From NCBI GenBank assembly GCA_016703065.1, contig JADJCU010000007.1:124001-188000 (forward strand): a stretch of 64,000 nt of DNA, given 5' to 3'. This document shows positions 17,521 through 25,466 of the stretch, piece after piece. A program made the position numbers and the translations under genes. The DNA comes from a bacterium. Lineage in GTDB: Bacteria > Electryoneota > RPQS01. Under the pieces are notes generated by a model, which was not told where the DNA came from, did no database searches, and saw nothing but the letters and a program-made list of their open reading frames with translations. Positions within the stretch are counted from its first letter, which is position 1. The number at the start of each line of letters is the position of its first letter.

Positions 17521-18554
17521 GAATTCTCGTTCTGTGCGGTGGCGCGTCGTCTGAGCGAGTCGTTTCGCTTGCTTCTGGTGACGCGGTAGCGAAGTGGTGC
17601 GCAGCTCTCGGACATGAGGTGCTCAAGTACGACCCCGAGCGGCCTGGTGACTACTTTGCGGCCGATCACGCCATTGCGCCCGCAGCGATTGGCCTCGCAG
17701 CGCCCGAGTTGCAAGGACACGGGGGTTTCGACCCGCGAGTGATTCGCGGCCTGCTTGACGCAATCGAACGCCACTCTATCGATGTGGTCTTTCCGATTCT
17801 ACACGGTGGCTACGGCGAAGACGGAACGCTGCAAAGCCTGCTCGAATGGGCAAATGTCTCTTATGTCGGTTCTGGCCCGCGAAGCTGTGCGATGGCCATG
17901 CACAAGCCGACCACAAAGATTGTCCTTGGACACCATGGTGTGCCCGTGCCGCGCGGCTTTACCGTGGAGTTTGACGAATTGAGAGACGCGGCCCGTATAG
18001 GTGATCGAATCGCGCGGGAAGTTGGCTACCCGGCGATTGTCAAACCTCAAAGTGGTGGATCAACTGTCGGGCTCACGCTACTTGATACTTCAGCTCAACT
18101 GCCGTCCGCGCTTGACAAAATTCGCCAGCAGCAGGATGGCGCTCTAATCGAGTCCTGTTTCAAGGGCCATGAAATCGCCGCGACAGTCATCGATGGAGCG
18201 GCCTATCCGCTCATAGAGATTCGTCCGAAGTCCGGCATATACGATTACTCCAACAAGTATACGGCAGGCCGCACTGAGTATATCTGTCCGGCTCCCTTGC
18301 CTGAAGCCACAACATTAGCCGTGCAACGTTGCGCGGAAAAGGCGTTCGCTGCGCTCGAAGCGCGCGGCTTTGCCCGCGTTGATTTCTTGGTCAATGACAG
18401 CGACTTCGTGTGTCTCGAATTAAATTCTCTCCCCGGCATGACAGCGACGTCCCTCGTCCCAAAGGCTGCCATGGCGCGCGGAATGAATGCAGAACAAATG
18501 GTAAGTAAGTTCCTCGCAACCACATGGCATCCGGCTTTGCCCACAAAAGCATGA
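17517..18554 (+). CDS. ddl: D-alanine--D-alanine ligase
   Basis: ATP-grasp enzyme making D-Ala-D-Ala for peptidoglycan. The GTG start overlaps the gltX stop. The N-terminal ILVLCGGASSERVVSLASG, the SYVGSGPRSCAMAMHKPTTK region, VKPQSGGSTVGLTL in the ATP-grasp domain and CLELNSLPGMTATSLVPKAA at the metal-binding end are all in family order. The 345-residue length is normal. It is cytoplasmic. No other mur genes adjoin it except the distant murI at 28335. Confidence 0.94.
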   Translation: MRILVLCGGASSERVVSLASGDAVAKWCAALGHEVLKYDPERPGDYFAADHAIAPAAIGLAAPELQGHGGFDPRVIRGLLDAIERHSIDVVFPILHGGYGEDGTLQSLLEWANVSYVGSGPRSCAMAMHKPTTKIVLGHHGVPVPRGFTVEFDELRDAARIGDRIAREVGYPAIVKPQSGGSTVGLTLLDTSAQLPSALDKIRQQQDGALIESCFKGHEIAATVIDGAAYPLIEIRPKSGIYDYSNKYTAGRTEYICPAPLPEATTLAVQRCAEKAFAALEARGFARVDFLVNDSDFVCLELNSLPGMTATSLVPKAAMARGMNAEQMVSKFLATTWHPALPTKA

Positions 18555-18570
18555 CTCGCCCTCAATAAAC

Positions 18571-19701
18571 ATGGTGATGCAGAGCGAGAGCGGAAGTCGA
18601 GACGAGCGCTTCATGCGCATGGCTCTTCGCGAGGCCGTGAAAGGTGCAGGACAGGTTAGCCCGAATCCACTGGTCGGAGCGGTCGCCGTTAAGAACGGTG
18701 AAGTGCTCGCCAAAGCCTACCATCGTAAATTTGGCGATCTTCATGCGGAAACTGCGCTCTTAGGGAAGCTCACTCCCGAGCAAGCTTATGGATCCACAAT
18801 TTACGTGAATCTTGAGCCGTGTTGTCACGTTGGTAAAACGGCACCCTGCACGACTGCCTTGATTGATGCGCGAGTCAAGCGGGTTGTCATTGGGTTGCAG
18901 GACCCGAACCCGTTGGTCAACGGCAAAGGCATGAGTCTTCTGCGAAATGCAGGCATTGATGTTGTCAGCGGAGTGTGCGAAAGCGAGGCGCGGCGGCTCA
19001 ATGCGCCGTTCCTCACCTATATCGAGAAACAGCGCCCGTGGCTCCTGCTCAAAGTTGCGCAGAGTCTCGACGGTCGAATTGCTCTGGCGAGCGGAGCTTC
19101 ACGGTGGATTACTGGCGAGCCTTCACGCCAAGAAGTCCATCGTCTGCGCGCTCAGCTCGATGCAGTGCTGATTGGAGTTCTGACCGTAATTGACGACGAT
19201 CCGGAACTCACTGTTCGTCATGTCAAAGGTCGGGACCCGGTGCGCATCATCGCTGATTCAAGATTGCGGATTCCCGCGACGGCGCGTGTCCTTCGGCAGC
19301 CGAATCCCGAGCGGACATGGATTCTGACGACGTCTGACGCCAATCCGGTCCAGCGCTCGCTGCTTGAGAACGCCGGAGTCGTCTTGATCAATTGCGCCCG
19401 GTCCGCCGAGGGCAAGGTCGATATGACCGACGCGATGCGCAAGCTTGCGACGCGTGGCATCACATCCATTTTGGTTGAGGGCGGCGGAACGGTTCATGCG
19501 GCCCTGCTGGGGCAGGAGCTATATGACGAGCTGATCGTGGCGGTGGCGCCGATTCTGATCGGTTCGGATGGCCGGGCCAGCGTAGGAGCTTTGGCATTGA
19601 GTTCGCTTGGCAGCGCACCGCGCTTCCGAACGTACCGTCACGCCACATTTGGCGAAGATCATTGGTTCTATTTGGAGCGAGATGTTTACGGGCATCGTTG
19701 A
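18571..19701 (+). CDS. ribD: Bifunctional riboflavin deaminase/reductase RibD
   Basis: Second and third steps of riboflavin synthesis. The N-terminal deaminase (about residues 1-150) has the zinc motif HAETALL and EPCCHVGKTAPC. The C-terminal reductase (LLLKVAQSLDGRIALASGASRWITG, then GITSILVEGGGTVHAALL) follows. 376 residues, normal. It starts 16 nt after ddl and overlaps ribE by 20 nt. With ribE and ribBA it forms a compact rib operon. No FMN riboswitch is visible upstream, and the operon appears to be transcribed through from ddl. Confidence 0.95.
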   Translation: MVMQSESGSRDERFMRMALREAVKGAGQVSPNPLVGAVAVKNGEVLAKAYHRKFGDLHAETALLGKLTPEQAYGSTIYVNLEPCCHVGKTAPCTTALIDARVKRVVIGLQDPNPLVNGKGMSLLRNAGIDVVSGVCESEARRLNAPFLTYIEKQRPWLLLKVAQSLDGRIALASGASRWITGEPSRQEVHRLRAQLDAVLIGVLTVIDDDPELTVRHVKGRDPVRIIADSRLRIPATARVLRQPNPERTWILTTSDANPVQRSLLENAGVVLINCARSAEGKVDMTDAMRKLATRGITSILVEGGGTVHAALLGQELYDELIVAVAPILIGSDGRASVGALALSSLGSAPRFRTYRHATFGEDHWFYLERDVYGHR

Positions 19702-20308
19702 AGCGGTCGGCACGGTTAAGAACATTGAAGATCGTCCCGGTTTCCGCAAATTATGGATAGATGGACCCCGGTGGCTCGATGAGCTGCCCGAGGGAGCAAG
19801 CTTGGCGATCAACGGTTGCTGCACGACCGGCTTGACTACGGGCGACGGTTTTGCGTGTGACCTCATGCGAGTAACGCTTGAGAAAACTTCGCTGGGTGAA
19901 CTAAGACTTGGTGGACGAGTGAACCTTGAGCGGCCTCTGAATTTCGGCGCGCCACTCGGCGGTCACCTTGTGCAGGGGCATGTGGACGAAACGGGCGAAG
20001 TGATAGCGGTTGCGCAGGACGGGGACAATCGTCGTGTAGAAATTGGGATTTGTGACCGTCTGCGCAGATACGTAGTCCTGACGGGCTCGATTGCGATCGA
20101 CGGGGTATCAATGACTGTGGCCGAAATCAAAGAACTGTCTTTTGTGGTAGGTGTGATACCGCATACCTGGGAAGTTACGGTGTTCCAGGAGTATGCCCCG
20201 GGCCGAAAAGTGAATCTTGAAGTGGATATGATCGGCAAGTACATTGAGCAAATGCTCCCCAAGAAGTTCGTCGACGAAGCGGCACTCCAGAGCAAGGCCC
20301 ATGAGTAA
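19682..20308 (+). CDS. ribE: Riboflavin synthase alpha subunit
   Basis: Dismutates two 6,7-dimethyl-8-ribityllumazines to riboflavin. The invariant N-terminus MFTGIVEAVG is used as start; the open frame upstream lies within ribD. Two lumazine-binding repeats are visible, with INGCCTTGLT and AIDGVSMTV at equivalent positions, and GGHLVQGHVDETG opens the second repeat. It ends in VDMIGKYIEQML. 208 residues. The end overlaps the ribBA start by 8 nt. A lumazine synthase gene (ribH) is not in this cluster. Confidence 0.95.
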   Translation: MFTGIVEAVGTVKNIEDRPGFRKLWIDGPRWLDELPEGASLAINGCCTTGLTTGDGFACDLMRVTLEKTSLGELRLGGRVNLERPLNFGAPLGGHLVQGHVDETGEVIAVAQDGDNRRVEIGICDRLRRYVVLTGSIAIDGVSMTVAEIKELSFVVGVIPHTWEVTVFQEYAPGRKVNLEVDMIGKYIEQMLPKKFVDEAALQSKAHE

Positions 20309-21524
20309 CAATAATCGACAGGGTTTTCTTGATCCGCTGGACGCGGGATTGCAGGATCTCGCAGCGGGTAAGATGGTGATTGTGGTCGATGACGAAGATC
20401 GCGAAAACGAAGGAGACCTGGTTCAAGCAAGTAGTTTTGTCACGCCGGAGTCGGTCAACTTTATGGCCGCTCACGGGCGCGGCATGATCTGTGTTTGCCT
20501 TACCGCGGAGCGCTGCTCCGAATTGAACCTGCGTCAGCAGGTTGCGGAGAACACGGCGAAACTTGGAACAGCGTTCACTGAATCCGTTGACTATTTGCAC
20601 GGCACGACCACAGGCATATCTGCTTATGATCGGGCCGCGACGATACGCGCCTGCATTTCACCTGCAACGAAACCGCGCGACCTTGGCCGCCCCGGCCATA
20701 TTCATCCGCTCCGTGCTCATCCGGGCGGCGTTCTCGCCCGCCCCGGCCAAACTGAAGCGACTGTCGATCTGGCGGGGCTTGCCGGACTCTATCCGTCGGG
20801 TGTGCTATGTGAAGTCATGGGTGACGATGGCAAGATGTTGCGCGGTGATGAATTGCGCGCCTACGCGGACAAGCATGGTCTCAAGATTATTTCGGTCGAG
20901 CAAGTAGCGCTTCATCGCGCCTCGCACGAGACATTTATGGAAGAGCGCGTCCGCGTTCCTTTCCCGACGAAGTTTGGCAGGTTCACGCTTGTTCACTTCC
21001 TGGACCGCATCAAGGGTGATGATCACCTCGCCGTGATCAAGGAACCGCTCGATCTTACGAAGCCGGTTCTCGTACGCGCGCATTCCGAATGTTTAACGGG
21101 CGATGTTTTCGGCAGTGGTCGTTGCGATTGCGGCGCGCAGCTTGAAGCGGCCTTGCGGCGCATGGAGCAGGAAGGATCAGGCGTGCTGGTCTATTTGCGT
21201 CAAGAGGGCCGCGGCATCGGACTCGCTGCCAAATTGCAGGCATACAAGCTGCAGGATCAAGGCCTGGATACGGTTGAGGCGAATATCAAACTCGGCTATC
21301 GCGCTGACTTGCGTGGCTACGCACAGTGCGCGCAGATCCTGAAGTTGCTGGGCATCAAAGGGGTTCGGCTGATAACGAACAATCCGGCCAAGGTCGAGGA
21401 CTTGCAGCGTTACGGGATTGATGTTGTGGAGCGTGTACCTGCCCTCAGTGAACCAACGGTGACTAATCGGAACTACTTGACGGCGAAGCGTGACAAGTTA
21501 GGACATCTGATCGAACTGAAGTAG
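20301..21524 (+). CDS. ribBA: Bifunctional RibBA: DHBP synthase/GTP cyclohydrolase II
   Basis: A 407-residue fusion. The N-terminal RibB domain has VVDDEDRENEGDLV and TTGISAYDRAATI, while the C-terminal RibA domain has the zinc cluster CLTGDVFGSGRCDCG and YLRQEGRGIGL. ATG 20301 is the start because the DHBP synthase domain begins directly after it. One oddity is that the conserved GHTEA of RibB reads GQTEA (Gln codon CAA, 20748-20750, residue 150). The histidine at this site helps bind the catalytic metal in characterised enzymes, so DHBP synthase activity may be impaired, or this is a sequence error. The RibA half looks complete. Confidence 0.94.
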   Translation: MSNNNRQGFLDPLDAGLQDLAAGKMVIVVDDEDRENEGDLVQASSFVTPESVNFMAAHGRGMICVCLTAERCSELNLRQQVAENTAKLGTAFTESVDYLHGTTTGISAYDRAATIRACISPATKPRDLGRPGHIHPLRAHPGGVLARPGQTEATVDLAGLAGLYPSGVLCEVMGDDGKMLRGDELRAYADKHGLKIISVEQVALHRASHETFMEERVRVPFPTKFGRFTLVHFLDRIKGDDHLAVIKEPLDLTKPVLVRAHSECLTGDVFGSGRCDCGAQLEAALRRMEQEGSGVLVYLRQEGRGIGLAAKLQAYKLQDQGLDTVEANIKLGYRADLRGYAQCAQILKLLGIKGVRLITNNPAKVEDLQRYGIDVVERVPALSEPTVTNRNYLTAKRDKLGHLIELK

Positions 21525-21534
21525 GGAGGGATTC

Positions 21535-22518
21535 CTGCGAACAGTAACTTGGAGTACGTTGGGGCTATTGATCGGCCTGCTTGTCGTGGCCTGTCGCGAC
21601 AAATGCACGGATTGTGATGAACCGGGGCGATTCGAACCACCGTATGCCGTTGTGGCAAGCGCGGTAGGGGGCGAACTCGCCTTTTTTGATTTGCGCGACC
21701 TGTCCGTAGTGGCTGATGGCTACCAGCAAGGGTGGGCGACTGCGTGCGAGTTGCAGTCCATCGCCAATCGGCTGATTACGATTGACAGTGAATCCGGCGG
21801 CTTAGCTATCTATGAGCTTCCCGAAATCGAGGCCGTTGATAACACGATCATTGCTGGGACGCCTATCGATCTGAAGCTCGATCACGCGCAGCTATCCGCT
21901 CATGTCATTACACGGTCCGGGGTGTACTATCGCATCCCGTTTTCGACAATGGTCGGCGATACTACCGATACCGGTAGCCTTCCGCGCCGTCTTGCGTTTC
22001 GACCGCCCGCCGACCACGAGTCCTGGATCGCTTGCGTTGGCGACAATTCAGTACGGGTTGTCAGAATGCAAGGCTTCTTCGAATCGCGGCGCATCGATTT
22101 CAATGGTGCATGCACGGATGTCTGTTTCTCACCGGGCGGGGACAGCGTGTTTTGCGCTGTACCGGACGAAGATAGGATTTACGTCCTGCATTCGGAGGAT
22201 GGCATCGCCCTCGATACGCTGACGGTCGCCAGTACAGTAGTTGATCTCGCGATCTCCAGAGACGGACGCTATTTGGCCGCGGCCGATTCGGTGTCAGGAA
22301 ACGTGCGCATTTGGGATCTGCTTGCAGGGAGGGAAGGTTCGCTTCGGTGCGGCACCAGTGCGGTGCGAATCCGCTACTCCAATGTGCGGCACGCGTTCCT
22401 CGTGGTTTGTCCGGAGCAGAATTGGGTTATGGCAGTCAATCCAGTACTCGACTCGCTGGCTGTTACGGACACGCTCGTTGTTGCGGCTTCTCCGCAATGC
22501 ATATCATTGCGGGAGTAG
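21535..22518 (+). CDS. Lipoprotein with a beta-propeller-like (WD/YVTN-type) body
   Basis: The N-terminus carries a lipobox, LLVVAC, after a hydrophobic stretch, so it is probably anchored in a membrane and faces the periplasm or surface. The body has repeating blade-like units (VASAVGGELAFFDLRD; CFSPGGDSVFCAVPDEDRIYVL; AISRDGRYLAAADSVSGNVRIWDL) typical of seven-bladed propellers. The start is uncertain: TTG 21559 gives no charged N-terminus, whereas CTG 21535, behind GGGAGG, gives MRTVTW and a proper signal sequence. I chose CTG. Function unknown. It sits between ribBA and dtd. Confidence 0.65.
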   Translation: MRTVTWSTLGLLIGLLVVACRDKCTDCDEPGRFEPPYAVVASAVGGELAFFDLRDLSVVADGYQQGWATACELQSIANRLITIDSESGGLAIYELPEIEAVDNTIIAGTPIDLKLDHAQLSAHVITRSGVYYRIPFSTMVGDTTDTGSLPRRLAFRPPADHESWIACVGDNSVRVVRMQGFFESRRIDFNGACTDVCFSPGGDSVFCAVPDEDRIYVLHSEDGIALDTLTVASTVVDLAISRDGRYLAAADSVSGNVRIWDLLAGREGSLRCGTSAVRIRYSNVRHAFLVVCPEQNWVMAVNPVLDSLAVTDTLVVAASPQCISLRE

Positions 22519-22522
22519 GCGA

Positions 22523-22972
22523 GTGAGGCTTGTCGTACAGCGCGTTTCGTCCTCACGTGTCGATGTCGACGGCAAGACCGTCGCCGAGATCGGTCAAGGA
22601 TTGCTCATTCTTCTGGGAGTCGCGCAAGGTGACACCGCTACACAAGTTGCATGGGGCGTCCAGAAGGTCAGCGAACTGCGCATTTTCTCGGATGAACTTG
22701 GCAAGTTCAACTTGAGTCTCGAAGAGGTGGGAGGTTCGGCATTGGTTGTTAGCCAATTCACGCTCTTGGGCGACGCACGCAGAGGCCGCAGGCCAAGTTT
22801 CATTGCTGCCGCTCCGCCGGAACAGGCGATTCCTCTTTACGAGGCCTTTGTCCAAGGGATTCGCGAACGCGGTATTCACACCGCATGTGGAGTCTTCGGT
22901 GCAAAAATGGACGTGCATCTTGTGAACGATGGCCCAGTAACCCTAGTTCTGGAGCAATCTGTGCAGATTTAG
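22523..22972 (+). CDS. dtd: D-aminoacyl-tRNA deacylase
   Basis: Removes D-amino acids (and glycine) mischarged on tRNA. The GTG start gives MRLVVQRVSSSRV, the usual DTD N-terminus. The active-site elements SQFTLLGDARRGRRPSF and the cross-subunit Gly-cisPro motif NDGPVTLVLE are present. 149 residues, normal. It follows the lipoprotein gene by 4 nt and closes the long housekeeping run before the lexA promoter. Confidence 0.94.
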   Translation: MRLVVQRVSSSRVDVDGKTVAEIGQGLLILLGVAQGDTATQVAWGVQKVSELRIFSDELGKFNLSLEEVGGSALVVSQFTLLGDARRGRRPSFIAAAPPEQAIPLYEAFVQGIRERGIHTACGVFGAKMDVHLVNDGPVTLVLEQSVQI

Positions 22973-22981
22973 CCCTGACAC

Positions 22982-23011
22982 TTGACAATGTGAACAGATG
23001 TTTTGTATATT
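22982..23011 (+). promoter_or_regulatory. lexA promoter
   Basis: -35 TTGACA (22982-22987), 18-nt spacer, -10 TATATT (23006-23011). It lies just after the dtd stop and about 30 nt before the lexA start. Confidence 0.75.
22992..23003 (+). promoter_or_regulatory. Putative LexA operator (SOS box)
   Basis: GAACAGATGTTT matches the Gram-positive-type LexA half-site pattern GAAC-N4-GTTY and lies between the -35 and -10 elements of the lexA promoter. That is the position expected for autorepression. Confidence 0.55.
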
Positions 23012-23039
23012 TGTTCAAGGTCAACCGAAGGAGCAGGGA

Positions 23040-23665
23040 ATGACAGAGCAACTTACAGAAAAACAGCAACGTGCGCTGAAGTTCATTCAGACGGAGATAA
23101 CCGATCGCGGTCGCCCGCCCACGTTGCGCGAAATTGGTGGCGAAATCGGCGTCTCATCTACGAACGGTGTGCGCTATGTACTGGACGCGCTGGTCCGTAA
23201 GGGCTTTTTGGAACGTAGCCCGATGCTGTCACGGGGCATCGAACTGACTGAACGGTCGGTTGTTGGGGCGGCCCGCGGACAAGCCGCGAGATACCCATCG
23301 TCGGCAGAATCGCCGCTGGAATCCCGATCACTGCCACCGAGAACATCGAGAGTCGGGTTACGGTTGACCGCAGCATCGCTCCAACTGATGATACTTTCGC
23401 CCTGCGTGTTCGTGGTGAATCGATGATAGACGCAGGTATTCATGAAGGGGACGTGATTTTCGCCCGTCCCCAGCGCACGGCAGATTCGGGAGATATTGTC
23501 GTGGCCATGATTGGGGAAGAGGCAACAGTAAAATACTATCGCCCAATGGGAGGGCGGATTCTGCTGGAGCCCGCCAACTCTCGGTTTAAGCCCATAATCG
23601 TGGAGTCGGGAACCCCAGGGTTCCTGATTCTCGGCAAAGTAGTCGGCCTGATGCGCAAATTCTAA
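23040..23665 (+). CDS. lexA: LexA repressor, one-base frameshift
   Basis: SOS repressor and self-cleaving protease. ATG 23040 has GAAGGAG upstream. The winged-helix domain (LTEKQQRALKFIQTEI, PPTLREIGGEIGVSS) is in the first frame up to ERSVVG. The catalytic domain in the second frame has the Ala-Gly cleavage site in IVGRIAAGIPITA, the nucleophile in RVRGESMIDAGI and the Lys in GEEATVKYY. The break is at the GGGG run 23265-23268: one more G restores a continuous 208-residue LexA. Consensus error in a homopolymer is the simplest cause. Confidence 0.93.
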
Positions 23666-23692
23666 GGAACTGCCCACGGTCCTCAAGAACGA

Positions 23693-23723
23693 AGAATCCG
23701 GCTCGAAGAGCCGGATTCTGTTT
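23693..23723. terminator. Rho-independent terminator between convergent lexA and porD-like genes
   Basis: AGAATCCGGCTC pairs perfectly with GAGCCGGATTCT around a GAA loop, followed by GTTT. The symmetric stem could serve both strands. Confidence 0.85.
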
Positions 23724-23743
23724 AAGATAGGTGCGAGTTCGGC

Positions 23744-23772
23744 TTGACAAACCCGCGAGCTTTCTCTATATT
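23744..23772 (+). promoter_or_regulatory. Orphan consensus promoter, antisense to the PorD-like gene
   Basis: TTGACA (23744-23749), 17-nt spacer, TATATT (23767-23772), the strongest match in the window. Downstream on this strand there is no gene until 24625. Transcription would run antisense through the PorD-like gene. Confidence 0.55.
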
Positions 23773-23774
23773 CG

Positions 23775-24626
23775 CTATGGGCGGTTTGGCTCGCCGAACT
23801 GCTGCAAGTAGTAGTCTGCATGGGTAGGGTCCATCCGCCGCAATACCTCTACTCCCCGGTCATATTGACAGTTCTTCAGCGCGGTAGCCAACGAAGCATG
23901 CTCCGCTTCGAGAATCTGGTTTCGCTGGTCTATCGGTAAGGCGTCCAACCTCAAAAGTGCGTAGTGCAGATATGCCTTAGCATCGTCGTACGCTTGATCT
24001 TCGTCAAAATAAAGTCCGGTGAAATAGAAGAACTGGAACTCGCGATACGTGTTGTTTCCGTCATCGGATAGCTCCCGCAATAGATCGCTCCGCTTGTCCC
24101 ATCCGTAGTAGTAGATGGACGACGTGCTTGACAGTTGCACACTGCGTGCCTTGTCGAAGTAGCGATTCCCGCCTAACTTCTCGTATTTGTCCTCCTCATT
24201 CGCGATCAACAGCCACACGTAGAACTCGATTACGCTCATAAAGGGATCAAATGACGCTTGCCCCGGACGATAGGGTGTGCGCATTCCGAATTCCAAGCGC
24301 TTATCTTCAAAGCGCGCGTCACGCTTGTTCGTGATAATGAGATTGGCTTTGTATTTGTCTTCCAGCGGATTCGGGCTGTACTCAGTGAAGTAGACGTTTA
24401 CCTGAATCGGCAGGTCATAGCCGCCGTCGTCGCGATTCCACGGCTGCCGGCTATCGCGCATAAACTGGGCGAGCACGGAATCGATTCCTGTGAGTTTCGC
24501 GCGCGCCTCCTCAGGCAGACGCTGTAGATCAACGGAGACTTCAGGGTAAAGTAGTTGGGCCGTCGCTGGCCAACCAAAGAGCGCAGTGGCGCAAACGGCG
24601 ATCAATAGGTATCTTGAGAGCTTCAT
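23775..24626 (-). CDS. DUF4835/PorD-like type IX secretion accessory protein
   Basis: A 283-residue protein with a signal peptide (MKLSRYLLIAVCATALFGWPATAQ). The body matches the DUF4835 pattern of Bacteroidetes PorD proteins: LNAYFTE-like VNVYFTEYSPNPLEDKY, LIITNKRDARFEDKRLEF, DPFMSVIEFYVWLLIANEED, then KLGGNRYFDKARSVQ and a helical C-terminus (AYLHYALLRLDALP). In Bacteroidetes this family assists T9SS assembly. The T9SS cargo at the window start makes this sensible. The start codon lies on the same CATG as the divergent gene's start. The promoter ends 7 nt before the ATG, predicting a leaderless mRNA. Confidence 0.75.
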   Translation of the reverse strand: MKLSRYLLIAVCATALFGWPATAQLLYPEVSVDLQRLPEEARAKLTGIDSVLAQFMRDSRQPWNRDDGGYDLPIQVNVYFTEYSPNPLEDKYKANLIITNKRDARFEDKRLEFGMRTPYRPGQASFDPFMSVIEFYVWLLIANEEDKYEKLGGNRYFDKARSVQLSSTSSIYYYGWDKRSDLLRELSDDGNNTYREFQFFYFTGLYFDEDQAYDDAKAYLHYALLRLDALPIDQRNQILEAEHASLATALKNCQYDRGVEVLRRMDPTHADYYLQQFGEPNRP

Positions 24627-25464
24627 GCCGGAAAGTATACGGATTGAGGGGCGGATTGTCAAGACTGGCGCCTGGCTTGCCCTGGTCGGGCTGTTCCTCG
24701 CGCCGTTGGCGGGCCAAGCCGCATTCGAACGGGTCGCCCTCAACGCAACCGCTGCGGGACGGGCTAATGCAGGGATCGCGATGTCTGAGCCTGCCGCGTT
24801 CTTGATGAATCCGGCCCAAGCCGGCGCGTATTTCATCACCGCCAACTGGTCTGAACCTTACGGGCTTAAGGAACTTGGCTCAAAATCCGTCGGTGCAAGT
24901 CACAGGTCCGAGGGCGTGGGTGGTTCGGTGACTGCCCTGCAGATGGGCGATCAGGCCTACCTTGAGCAGGAACTTCGTGCCTCCGGCTCGGTTCGTGTTC
25001 GGCAAGACCTTGATTTAGGACTCGCGTTCAGCTGGCGGCGCGTCGAGATCGAAACTCTCCCAGATGGCGACGCACTTTCCTTTGAACTGGGCGTGCGAGG
25101 ACAGATGCAGGAAGGAGTCCGCTTTGGCGCGGTATGGCGCAATCCGACCAAGGCGCGGCTGGCGAACTACGAAGACCGCTTGCCTGACGGTTTGTGCGCG
25201 GGCCTGAGTATTGATGCCGATGCCCGCACGGTAGTGGCTCTGGACGCGGTACAGGAGTCAGGTTATCCGCTGGAGCTTCGGAGCGGAGTGGACGTTCAAG
25301 TCTTGAAACCGTTGACAGTGCGTGGCGGAGTGCAGTTCAACCCGGGCCAATATGCGCTCGGGTTCACGATTCGCCAAAGCGTCGTGCGCGTCAATTACGC
25401 GCTTCAGTGGCACCGGATGCTCGGCGCAAGTCATTTTGTCGGGTTGAGCTTCACACTTCGTTAG
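24625..25464 (+). CDS. PorV/PorQ-like outer-membrane beta-barrel protein
   Basis: A 279-residue protein with an N-terminal hydrophobic export signal ending near PLAGQA. The segment ATAAGRANAGIAMSEPAAFLMNPA is the pattern seen at the start of PorV/PorQ/FadL-like barrels, followed by alternating hydrophobic strands (LGLAFSWRRVEIETL, VVRVNYALQWHRML) and a terminal GLSFTLR with an aromatic/aliphatic end. Its ATG (24625) overlaps the start codon of the divergent PorD-like gene. I see no clear promoter for this gene. Neighbouring T9SS-type genes suggest a role in secretion or surface attachment, by inference. Confidence 0.65.
   Translation: MPESIRIEGRIVKTGAWLALVGLFLAPLAGQAAFERVALNATAAGRANAGIAMSEPAAFLMNPAQAGAYFITANWSEPYGLKELGSKSVGASHRSEGVGGSVTALQMGDQAYLEQELRASGSVRVRQDLDLGLAFSWRRVEIETLPDGDALSFELGVRGQMQEGVRFGAVWRNPTKARLANYEDRLPDGLCAGLSIDADARTVVALDAVQESGYPLELRSGVDVQVLKPLTVRGGVQFNPGQYALGFTIRQSVVRVNYALQWHRMLGASHFVGLSFTLR
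24634..24662 (-). promoter_or_regulatory. Promoter of the PorD-like gene, leaderless arrangement
   Basis: On the minus strand: -35 TTGACA (24662-24657), 17-nt spacer, -10 TATACT (24639-24634). Only 7 nt separate the -10 from the ATG at 24626, so transcription should begin at or next to the start codon. Confidence 0.7.
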
Positions 25465-25466
25465 CT

